The notes below the pieces were generated by a model, which ran no database searches, was not told where the DNA came from, and was given only the letters and a program-made list of their open reading frames with translations. The translations under genes and the position numbers were made by a program. A stretch of 64,000 nucleotides of DNA from Austropuccinia psidii (Eukaryota > Basidiomycota > Pucciniomycetes > Pucciniales > Sphaerophragmiaceae). This document shows, in pieces, positions 54,795-64,000 of this stretch (positions are counted from its first letter, which is position 1; each line of letters starts with the position of its first letter). The DNA is taken from contig JALGQZ010000009.1 of NCBI GenBank assembly GCA_023105745.1, positions 31,598,107 through 31,662,106 on the forward strand. Direction: 5' to 3'.

Positions 54795-55785
54795 ATTACT
54801 ACCTCTATTGACCAATTGAGTTTTCCAAGGGATGCTGAATACTTGATGCCTTGAAAATGGTTCAAATGATTGATTACCTCTGAGGATTTCCTTTAAAATA
54901 CTCCTGATGAGAATTGAAAACCCAACTTCTGCAGGGCCAGGAGGTTGGGGTCCTCAAACGGTCTTTTGGTCACCACCAGGGAATTGCCAGACTGAATAGC
55001 TGAAAAGTCCTCCTTTGAAATGGGTGATGGATTTGGGACTTGTTTTGGAATTACGTATTTGGGTTCTGAAAGTGTCGCCATGGGATGGCTGAGAAAAAAT
55101 GGTGCATGATGGTATATTATACCATATATGTACCACTCCTGGATCCTTGAGTACAGGGTGCATTGAAGAAGGAGAAGTCTCCCCCTGAACTGGAGGGGAA
55201 TCCTTGTTTTGAGCTGAGCTGGTGGCCTCTGGTGGTTGCCAGAGTTTATGGACTGATTTATGGCCATTTTGGGTCTTAAGGTGGTTTTTGGGCATTTTGG
55301 GTTGATTGGCTTTTGGGGCCACTTGTGGTTTGGGACCCCCCTGGCTTTTGGGGCTGATGAACTGCCCCCTTGGCCCCTTTTGGTTTGATTGGAATTGGGC
55401 CAAAAAGGGGCCTAATAGTCCCATGGGCCGCGGGGGCCTAAATGGCCCAAAAAGGCCATTTAGGCCAAAACCCTACTAATATAAGGGGTTGGACCAAGGG
55501 CCCTGGTGGTGGCTAGAGGGGCCATAGGCCCCTGGAATATTGAAAGGACCCCCAGGCCAAAAAACAAAGGTAATGGCCTGGGGGTTGGTGGGGTGGAGAG
55601 TTGGCCAAGAAGGCCAATGAAGGCAGGATATGGGCAGAGAAGAGGTGAGATGGCCAAGAGGCCATACAGAACAAGAGGGGGCCAATTTTCCATAGATGAT
55701 ATGGTAGGACCAATTTAGCCCACCTTGGGTCAGGCTAGAATTGCCATAACACCCATTGAGGGGGTGATTATTTGTGGTTGTGACA
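54795..55785 (-). repeat. Element C 5' LTR, outer piece
   Basis: Begins with the right ATTAC duplication of B (54795-54799) and continues the LTR to GGTTGTGACA at 55785. It holds the conserved GGCC hairpin (55435-55445 / 55456-55466). The whole 5' LTR is about 1584 bp, 44 longer than its partner, with many differences. Confidence 0.95.
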
Positions 55786-55790
55786 TTATC

Positions 55791-57878
55791 CCACCTTGGA
55801 GAGCAATTTCAAGCTTCCAAAGGGTAAGTCCCAATATGCAATCTTGAAATCAAGGTTTTAAGAACTTTTGAAGCTTTCATTTTTGAATTCTACACCAAAA
55901 ATGACCTAGGGTACACCCATAGGGTGTTATACCCAAAAGAGCTTATTTCTTATGTTATTGGAAGATTTAAGAATCTCAAAGTACTCATGTATCTTTTTTA
56001 ACAGTTTTAAAATTGTTAAATTTAAGCTTAAATAAGCTTAAATTTAAAGTTGCATAAGGTTTATGCAAACCTACCAAAATTTTAGTTAAAATTGAGGTGT
56101 TGATTATATTTACTGAGCTGGCTAAGGATTGGCCATACCGAATCTAAATCCTGCATGAGCTCAATTCAAAAGTGTTTATCGCCATAGTATGGCTTTAAAT
56201 AAATAAAAGGGCAAAATCCATGCAAAAAGGTGGGACAAAGGAAAAAGACCAAACAGAGCTGGAGTACCCAACTTTTTGGATCTGCAAGGATTCAATTAAG
56301 GTTGTCCACCTGTATTGGAGGATTTTCAACCTTATTTAAACTTTAAGAGTAGACTTTGATCCAACATTAAAGGTTAAACTGGTTTTATCCCAATTTGGAC
56401 ACAAATTCCAAACTGCCAAATGGTAAGTACCAATATGCAGGCTTGAAATTAAAGTGTTGAGACCTGTCAAAGCTTAAATAAGCTTAAACCTTTAATGTTA
56501 CAAGAATTAAAACCTTATCAAAAGTTAAGGTTTAGTGTGTATTGCTATTTTACATGGAAAAACAGTGATAACTTCAAAAATTCATCAAAAATCCAATTCT
56601 TAATGGATTTTCTTGGAAATCTAACACACCTCACAATTTATCATTATCTATATATGAATTCAATTTTAAGTATCTTTTAGTAACAGATTTCGTGGGTAAT
56701 TAGCCTACAAAGTTATTCTTTTAGTTATACTTAAAGAAAATTAAGATTTCTTTAAAAATTAATTGAAAATTGAATTTAAGAGATTTCTACTTGAGACTCT
56801 ATTTTTAAGTCTTTCATGTGATTAACTTTAATATAAATAAGCTTATTTCATATTAAAACTTGAAATAATTCACTTCAATGAGGATTAAGATAACTTGGAG
56901 CTAAGAATAACACTGGTAGCTTTAAATTTGAATTGAAAAAATTTACCTTAAGTTAAGAACCTTATTTTCAAGCATGGATTTTCAGTTTTTACCTCAGCAC
57001 GCCCTTTATATCCATTATGAATGATGAGAGCTGTTATGTAGACATAACAAGAGTCTTTTCATCACTGTTTAGTCCATCATCAATTATCAATCCAATCATA
57101 TTAGACATTTAAACAGGTAAAGGTTTTATTATATATAAAATCTTATTATTAAAATATTTCTGAGGTATTTTATTCTTTATAAATCTTAAATTAAAGAATT
57201 GAAATAATAGAAATTAGATTATTGTTGTAATCACCTATAATATATTTTTTTTTAAAAAATTATTGTCTTTGAAATATCTTTTAAGATCCACAAATTCCTC
57301 TAAAAACCTTTTTGGTCTTTTTTTATCATAAAGAGTTGTTTTATCATTTAAAGTATTGATTTTTGGCGTGTTTTTAACTTATACTAATCAATTAATATAA
57401 TAACTGTTATATTTGACTTGTTGTATTAAATTTATATGATAGATAAGTTTTCTCTCAAATTCTCTATCTTTTTTAGCTATTATTATTTTTTTTATATACA
57501 AATTTTCTATAAGAATTGTTTCTTCACGGTGTGTTTTATAATTATTTTATAAATAATATTTATATATTATTTATAAGTGGTTAAATATTTATATTTTCCA
57601 TTTGTAATTGTCTCACTAAGAGCTTTACACTCCTTATTGTTATAATTGTCAGTGACTATAGCAATAATAGAATAATTATAATTTATTATAATCATTATAT
57701 TTGTTATTATTATTTCATATAATGATACTTCAATTTATTTCTCTATATAATTCTTTTTAATAATTAGATTTCAATTTGTGGTTATAATATTTTATTATAT
57801 TATATTTTTCTACTGAGGACAGTCATAGTACTCTTGTTATTGTTACTATTATCAAGGGTTTCATGGACAAACCTTACA
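55791..57878 (+). repeat. Element E 5' LTR, second piece, with tandem duplication
   Basis: Continues the LTR after C. The site GGTTTTATCCCA, into which C inserted, recurs at 56391-56402, a period of 609 bp once C is removed. The LTR therefore carries about two copies of a roughly 600-bp unit that includes the conserved GACAAAGG...GGGTACCC block. The total without C is about 2.76 kb, against 1.98 kb in F. It ends AAACCTTACA at 57878. Confidence 0.78.
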
Positions 57879-57896
57879 TTTGGGGTCCTGGCTGTG
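57879..57896 (+). promoter_or_regulatory. Candidate primer binding site, element E
   Basis: TTTGGGGTCCTGGCTGTG follows the 5' LTR end CCTTACA. It has the same layout as A and B, with TGG two bases inside. The tRNA is not identified. Confidence 0.55.
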
Positions 57897-58588
57897 ATTT
57901 AAACCAATTTTTGGGAGATAAATCATATTCTAGACCTGATTTTATTGTTTTTTGACCTAAAATTGCTATATTTGCTTTAATATTGGCTCTTCTGGGACTT
58001 ATCCCTTATAAATAATCTTTATAATATTGATAAAGTTATTTTCTCTAAAGAATATTGTTTGAAACAATATACTATTGAGGGACTTGGAATAAATTTCTTT
58101 TGTCTAACTAGTGGCCTTTTCACATCACAGACTTGAAATTTATTCTTTGAGCTATTCTAGTATAAAGTGAATAATAATACAATTTTGATTAATAGCTTAT
58201 TAATTGCATAATCATTATTTCTTTGAAGAAAATATAAAATCAAATAAAAAATTTGAAAATTAAAAGTCTTTACTAAGAACATTTTTTCTTCAATCTTAGA
58301 AATTTTGCTTTATTTTGGACGTAATTTGCCATAAATTACATTAAAACAACTTTATCCGATAAGTTTAGTTTATAGGTTATTGTTATTGTTTGATAGAATA
58401 ACTTATAATTTTCTTTTTCTCTAGTGTCATCCATCAGAGAAAGCTCTTCAGACTCTGAAGCCTCAGAGTTAGTATTTAAATTCAAACTAGCCCAGCACCG
58501 AGGGGTTTAATTACCAAATAACCCTTTAAAGGGCCAGAAGGTGAATTCAATTCATTTCTAAGTCTTAATTGATTTATATTGACTTGAA
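57897..58588 (+). other. Element E leader, with predicted acceptor and leader exon
   Basis: A pyrimidine tract ending TTCTCTAG at about 58435 is followed by an open Ser/Glu-rich stretch up to AGAAG|GTGAAT (donor at 58541). One in-frame TAA lies within it. A predicted intron at 58541-58602 covers the gag ATG (58589). The arrangement matches A and B. The rest is AT-rich without features. Confidence 0.5.
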
Positions 58589-60205
58589 ATGCCTCCTACT
58601 AGAAGTGGAAGTAATAATCCATCCAATTAAATGGATCTGGACCAGGACATTCAAATCATAAATCCAAAAGACAGAAAGGTCAGCACAGAGGAGAGGCACA
58701 AATGGCGGATGCCAGAGCTTCCACCAGTTCCCAAATGTTAGCCAGCACCTTTGACACTTTTATTGAAATTCCACAAGCTGAAATAACTGCTATTGCTGTT
58801 GTTAGCCCTGAATCACTTTTAACAGGCAACAATAGAGATATACCAGTCTCAGTACAAGAACTGTTTTATGGCAGCAAAACAGAAAGAGTGGGAACTTCTC
58901 TCAAATCTTTGGACATGCACCATGAACTCATATCTTCAAGTGAAGAAGTTCATGGGGCCAGAAAAGACAGAAGAGCTTCTGAAGGGTTGGAAACCCATTT
59001 CTTTCAAAGGACGAGTCCAGCAGATAAAAGCTTGGTTGAAAACCCAAAGCATGTTATCAGAGGACCAGAAGAAGAAGTTGGCCCAAGGGAAGGAAAACAG
59101 CCCAGTGGAAGCTCCCCAAGCCTCCAAAAGCAAAAATCTGCCTCAACAAGTTCCAAACAAGCTCAAGAAACCCCCAAAGACCAGCCAGAAGAGCAAACAA
59201 AAGGCAAAGGGAAAGGGAAAGCCCAAGTGGAACAAGCCTTACCCGCAGAATTACAGGATTCCCAATAGAGAGAAGACAGCCATGGACAATGTGTTCAATA
59301 TGGCAAGAACTCTGATGGAGTTCAAAAACAAGGAAGAGGAAAGATTGAACCAATATTTTCCAAATAAGTAGATCTTTTAAAGCCTTTAAACTAAATTGAA
59401 GCTTGTAATAAAGAAATTATAACAAATCTTAACACCTTTGATTATATCCAACAGAAGTTGGGTAATGAGATACTACAAGTGAAAGAGTCACAAAAGACCA
59501 TTGTTGGCCTTGAAAATTTTAATAAAGACAATGTTTTGGCTTTGGCACAAATTTGTGAGAGAATTGAGTCTCAGGTTACCTTACTCAATAAACCAGATGA
59601 TAATTCTATTTCTTTCATAAGTATACAGTTAAAAGAATTAAGAATACAAGTTCAAAACTTGGAAAGCTCAACTGGGAGCAATGCATCTCTTTTCCAAGAA
59701 CAATTGGAAAAAGGTTAGAAAGCAAGACTTGAATTGAAAGAAGATATTCAATCAAGTATCAATAATATATCACTGAAAAATGATTTTCAAAGACAGTCTA
59801 CACCAATTCTTGACAGAAATGTGCTAAACTTGAATAATAACTTACATCATATAATTTCAAGTAATGCAGAAGTGGAAACTGCTCGCAATTTTAAAGAAAT
59901 TCCAAGATTAGAGGAATGGCCAACCTTCAGCGGCTAAGGGGAATATAATCATATGGAATTTATGAAAACAATGGATAGGTTCAAAGAAGACTTTAACATA
60001 CCAGATGAATACATAAGCTCCAGATTAAATTCATTGTTTACCAAATGGGAAAAGAAATGGTATTACAAAACAAGAAAAGACCATGGTAAACATTCTTGGC
60101 TTTGGTGGAAAGAACAAATTAATTCCAAATGGGAAAATGATTCCTGGAGATTTAAAATGGAGAATTCTTTTGAAGATGCCATTTTCAATATTGAGAGGGA
60201 CAGGC
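58589..60205 (+). pseudogene. gag: Element E gag, interrupted by F
   Basis: ATG 58589 (MPPTRSGSNN, like MVHTRNGSNY of A). One base is lost soon after relative to A. From 58702 the gag frame is open to 59268, and after stops it continues in the same frame through 59458-59718, 59734-59937 (EIPRLEEWPTFSG) and 59953-60205 (KKWYYKTRKDHGKH, the Retrotrans_gag core). It is broken off by F exactly where A reads SEKDKPLTWF. Because no frame change occurs along 1.4 kb, E shows the ancestral gag frame best. Nonsense codons at 59266, 59716 and 59935 inactivate it. Confidence 0.85.
58868..59371 (+). CDS. Overprinted ORF2 of element E
   Basis: 167 codons open in the +1 frame relative to gag. The homology to A actually begins upstream at EIYQSQYKNCF (about 58835), after a TAA that replaces the CAG of A. 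Shared motifs are MNSYL, EELLKGW, IKAWLKTQS, DQKK, a KGKGKPKWNKPYPQNYRIP tract and NVFNMARTLMEF, ending FPNK. Length and end point agree with A (FPRK). A GT...TAG segment of 69 nt (58737-58805) corresponds to the intron of A. Conservation between copies this old is the main reason to regard ORF2 as a real gene. Its role is unknown. Confidence 0.7.
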   Translation: MAAKQKEWELLSNLWTCTMNSYLQVKKFMGPEKTEELLKGWKPISFKGRVQQIKAWLKTQSMLSEDQKKKLAQGKENSPVEAPQASKSKNLPQQVPNKLKKPPKTSQKSKQKAKGKGKPKWNKPYPQNYRIPNREKTAMDNVFNMARTLMEFKNKEEERLNQYFPNK

Positions 60206-62186
60206 TGTAAGGTTTGACTATGAAACAAGAAGTAAAAATTACTAATATTTTACTTATTGTACTATGAATTTCCTTATAAATGAAATAAATAAGAAAAAAA
60301 AATTGTAATAATAAAGAATTATTATAATTATCGCGTAAAATAATTATATTATTAAACAAATATAATAATATAATTTATATTATAAGAAAATAATATAATA
60401 AGTAAATACATTAATATAAGATAATTAATATGTTTAAAGGCGCTTTATTATTGTTACCAACAAATAATAAAGGCGTAAAAAATTGTGTTTTATTAATAAA
60501 AAACAATTAATAACTATAATATTACTAATATTAAAGTTATAAATTAATATAAATACTATTTATAGCAATTATAGAATTATTAAAGTAATAATAGAGAAAA
60601 ATTATTATAATAAGAGAAATAACCTACTTTTAATGCTTAATATAATAATTTTGAATAATTTTAGTCCTAAAGATGTAAATACAACTTATTTAAATTGTAG
60701 TTACAATAAAATTTAAGAGATATTGCAATTTTTCTTGATTTTACATGGAATAGAGGTTTTTAAGAGAAATTTAAACAAAACAATTGAATAATTGCAATAA
60801 TCACGTCAGATATGAATATTATAATAAGATTGTTCTTGGTCCCTAATAATACAAAATCTTCATATATAAAGAATAAAGAAATTACCTTTTTATTTAATGA
60901 TTTAATGTTTTGTAAGCGTCTGAGGGGAAAACAGAGTAAAAAGAGCTCTATTTATAGTAAATACCTCCCTCCTAGAGTCCAGAAGGCTTCTAGTAGACGT
61001 GTACTGATGTTTACTACTAGACTTGATTGATATTTTAAGGTTTGGTGATGATTACATCATGGTCAATCCATCTTACCTCATAATTACGCCATTATTTAGA
61101 GTTATCACTATAACTCTAAGTTTGCTGACATCATAGGCTTGGAAGAAGTCTAAGCTTCGTGAATTTTATTAGTATTAATCATATTCTAATATTATTCACC
61201 AGTTTTATCACTTATATGACTGTTAAACTTAAAATAAGATTACAGTGAGTTTTCTTAAATGATCAAATTTAAGCTTAAGCTTTGATCATTAATAATTTTA
61301 AAGTTATACATGCTACAGCTATTCTGAGAGTGCATTCCAATAGCTTGGCATTTCCTCTCAACACTTCTAATAGAATTCTATTACATCATAAGAACTGTAT
61401 TTTTGATATTTTTTCTTGTAACTCATCTTTTCTGTCAAAATTTAATATTTTAAACTTCAAACCATGATTTCAAGGGGTTATACCTTGAATATTGTGATAA
61501 CAAATACATCATTCTTCACGAATGAACTAGTAGAATCCAACTGTCTACTATTTTGTAAGCTTGGACCACTTTCACCACAAAGTGGTCAACAGCTCCATTG
61601 ATTTTAATCAATAATCCCTTACAGGTTTTAACGTTGTTTATAGGTTGTGAAATAAAGTTCATTTCTATATTCTTGCAGTAATTACGTGGGGACTTTATTT
61701 TTGGTTCATCACTCTATCATGTATATCTCAAAAGATATTAGCTAAAGTCCTTGAATATATGTGTTGACCAAAAAAGTGCATATATTCAGCTTAACTCTTT
61801 AAGTAATGACTTTAAAGATTAGCTTCTTAATTGTTTTATGTGTAGAGTCTTATGGAGAATCCAATTTTACCATTTATTTCACATGTTGTTTCCTTGGTAT
61901 TTGAAATAATTAAGGATTCATGTTCTTTATAAGGTATTATTACTTATAACTCATTAAATATTGATTTTACAGGTATGCCATAAAAATGGTATATGTGTAT
62001 TTTACCATGGAGGATCCAATGGTAGAATTTATTTCACATGTTTGTTCATTTGTTTTTAAGTTAAGCCAATTTTTATGCCTTTATATGGCATTTATGTAGC
62101 TTTAAGGTAATTATTTTTAATGTACAATTATTTTAAATATTTCTTGTGACCTTTTTGGGTATGTGGTCATATACCAAAGGTTCACA
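60206..62186 (-). repeat. Element F 3' LTR
   Basis: 1981 bp. In sense it begins TGTGAACCTTTGG and ends CAAACCTTACA. Very AT-rich between 60230 and 60800. No coding region is supported inside. Confidence 0.88.
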
Positions 62187-62200
62187 TTCCCTACCACCCA
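62187..62200 (-). promoter_or_regulatory. Polypurine tract of element F
   Basis: Sense TGGGTGGTAGGGAA directly before the 3' LTR start TGTGAACC. A variant of the tract in A and B. Confidence 0.8.
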
Positions 62201-62299
62201 AAGGATTGCACCACAATCTGATATTTGTAATTAGGGTATCATCCACTGTCCTACCTCTTCAATAGACTTTGTTAGTTTTGATGCTCAATGATGCTTGAT

Positions 62300-64000
62300 T
62301 ATTGTATTCTTTAGGTTTTCTTTCATGTCTGAACCTTCTTAGTAGTTTATCAGAATTTGTTATATCTTTCTCAAGTAGCCATTCATCTTCTTGAGTTGAA
62401 TTTCTATACCTTACAAGGTATTCTCTTTTTTTTTGTTACTTGTCCTTCCTTCATTAAGGACTTTTACAATTTTCTTTTCTTCTCCTTCTATCAAGGGGGG
62501 AACTTCAAGTGGGGGTTTATTTCTTAGTGGAAATAATTCCTTGTCAGTTGAGCTGAAAGGTTTTTTCAGAATTACAGGGAAAGCTGGGTGTTTGTTCATT
62601 AATTCACCTGTGAGTTCCAATTGCACAGCATTGGGTCCATGAAGTGCCTTTATCATAAATGTTCCTGCAAAGGAATCTTTCAATTTCTTTGGACCTTTTA
62701 TGTTATTGAAATTAAGGGTTGATACTAGGATCAAGTCTCCTATTTTGGAGTCAGGTGGTTTATGACTTTTATCCTATCTTTCTTTTGCATATTTGAAAGA
62801 ATCTTGCATACATCTGTTTTCATGGTGTCTTGCTTTGTCAAGAATTATCTTAAAACTGCTTGCTCTTGGATGTATATCCACTAAGTCCTTTTTGAGGGTA
62901 TCATAAGGAATTCTTGGATTCCAACCTTTTTCTAGCATTGCTGGTGTTTTTCCAGTAGAAGAATGGATTGATGTTTTATATTCCAGTTCAAGGGCTGGTA
63001 TTAGTGTACACCAATCATGGGTAAAGCCATCAGAATCTTTGAATTCTATTCCATAAGCACAGAATCTTCTGATCATGTTCTCCAAGGTTTGTAACATTCT
63101 TTCTGCTAAACCATCAGTTTGAGGATGGTAAGCTGTTGAGAATGATAACTTTGTCCCAAACAGGTTATGGAGATTTGTCCATAATCCTGAAGTGAATTTT
63201 GGGTCTCTGTCACTTATAATATTCTGGAATAAGCCTGTATGGCTAATGACTTTATTCCATATCATTATGGGTGTGTCTATAGCTGTGTCATTTTTGTGAC
63301 ATGGTAGGAACATGGGAGTTTTGCTATACCTGTCAACTAATACTAGGCATGCATTATAGCTTCTTTCTCCTCCTGGAGGTAATTCTGTTACCCAATCCAT
63401 ATGAACTATTTCCCAAGGGGATTTTGGTTCTTGGATTTGGATCATCATTCCAAATTTCTTTCCAGTGGCTCTGTTGGATTTTTGACATCTGTCACAGGTT
63501 TGGCAGTATTCTGCAACATCTTTCTTCCAATTTGGCCACCAAGAGCAGGTTTTCACCCGTTCTAGTGTTCTGTCTTCTGAGAGATGTCCAGCTGCAACAC
63601 TATCACAACACTCATGTAAAATAGTGTTTATCAGGGTTCTATCTGTTAAGGCCATAACACATGTTTCTTTTGTTCTATGGTAAAGGATTCCATCAAGGAG
63701 GTGGAATCTTCCTTCATCATATGCCTTTTTCCATTTTTCATCTAATTTTGATGAAAGTGATGGAACTTTGCAGTCTTTCATTATAGGTTGGCTTAAGATA
63801 TGGCAATTCTTGTCTATCTTATAGCTTTCTTTAACTTTGTTAAAGAATTCTGTGCCAATGTCTGTAACACATATTCCTTCTATATGGTGCTCTTACTGTG
63901 GTACCCATGCTGGATTGTCAGGGGTATTTGCTAGAGCCCATCTGCTAAGACCATCTGCATTTTTATGAATATTACCAGATTTATGAACAATAGTCATATT
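62300..64000 (-). pseudogene. pol: Element F pol, RNase H end, integrase and chromodomain-like tail
   Basis: 63897-64000 reads the end of RNase H ([11 protein letters not shown]), then a stop near 63895. 63894-62774 is open integrase: zinc-binding His/Cys set (NTILHECC...GHLSED, CQTCDRCQ), Asp in HMDW, Asp in ISDRDPKF and Glu in LAERM, all present. TGG became TAG at 62774. The segment 62734-62411 carries GDLILVSTLNF and HPAFPV. A frameshift in an A/T run near 62425 throws the chromodomain-like tail ([14 protein letters not shown]) into another frame, ending near 62300. Divergence from A is clear but moderate. The start lies beyond the window. Confidence 0.9.

Larger units (their letters stand above)
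35951..55785 (-). mobile_element. Element C: chromovirus inserted in the LTR of E
   Basis: LTR edges TGTCACAGGGGC (35951) and GGTTGTGACA (55785) with a perfect target duplication TTATC (35946-35950 and 55786-55790). Excluding element B and its duplication it is about 9.56 kb. The order on the minus strand is 5' LTR, leader, gag, frameshift signal, protease, RT, RNase H, integrase, partial chromodomain, duplicated module, polypurine tract, 3' LTR. It is related to D but has a longer LTR and lacks the antisense gene. Confidence 0.95.
35277..60205 (+). mobile_element. Element E: old gypsy element, split by C and cut by F
   Basis: E consists of 5' LTR pieces at 35277-35950 and 55791-57878, and an internal region 57879-60205 with leader and gag. 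C (with B inside it) lies in the LTR, and F lies in gag. The rest of E must continue beyond the window, past F. The LTR start is set at TGTTTGGGATCGTGAGG (35277) by alignment of TGAGGTATGTTTGACATACCC with the start of the solo LTR. The end CCTTACA resembles F. E and F form a second subfamily of the A/B lineage. Confidence 0.8.
60206..64000 (-). mobile_element. Element F: gypsy element inserted in gag of E, continues beyond window
   Basis: The 3' LTR is at 60206-62186, followed by a polypurine tract and minus-strand pol up to the window end. The left flank CAGGC (60201-60205) should be its target duplication; the partner lies outside the window. The LTR edge TGTAAGGTTTGACTATG resembles E more than A. 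Confidence 0.92.

Overview
The window is AT-rich eukaryotic DNA made almost entirely of nested LTR retrotransposons. No host gene, rRNA or tRNA could be supported. The Ty3/gypsy polyproteins (chromodomain-type integrases, DTGA or DSGS proteases, YIDD or YLDD reverse transcriptases) and the short GT-AG introns fit a basidiomycete. The protein style is closest, from memory and unverified, to the repeat-swollen rust fungi (Pucciniales), especially Austropuccinia psidii.

Layout. Positions 1-700 are a truncated LTR. 701-6885 is unassigned DNA. 6886-8791 is a solo LTR with target duplication TAAGC. Element A (8977-19259, minus, TSD AAAGA) is a complete Ty3/gypsy element. 19260-20294 is unassigned. 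A decayed Ty1/copia element (20295-35247, minus) is split by chromovirus D (23894-33989, plus, TSD CCAGG). From about 35277 an old gypsy element E (plus) begins. Its 5' LTR is split by chromovirus C (35951-55785, minus, TSD TTATC), and C's own 5' LTR is split by element B (44522-54794, minus, TSD ATTAC, sister of A). E resumes at 55791, shows gag, and is cut at 60205 by element F (60206 to beyond 64000, minus). The order of insertion is therefore E, then C, then B; copia, then D; and E, then F.

Two expression strategies can be read. Elements A, B and E have one continuous gag-pol frame. A second, better conserved frame lies inside gag, and conserved GT-AG intron-like segments would splice it to an upstream leader exon while removing the gag start codon. 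Elements D and C have gag and pol in different frames, joined by a perfectly conserved GGGAAAA slippery site, a stop codon and a downstream stem-loop. They also show a self-priming style primer site complementary to the LTR. D additionally carries, antisense between pol and its 3' LTR, a decayed gene whose cysteines have Zn(II)2Cys6 spacing.

All polyproteins carry stops or frameshifts, so none of these copies is intact. A is the youngest pair of LTRs (about 99% identical by eye). Statements on divergence are hand counts.
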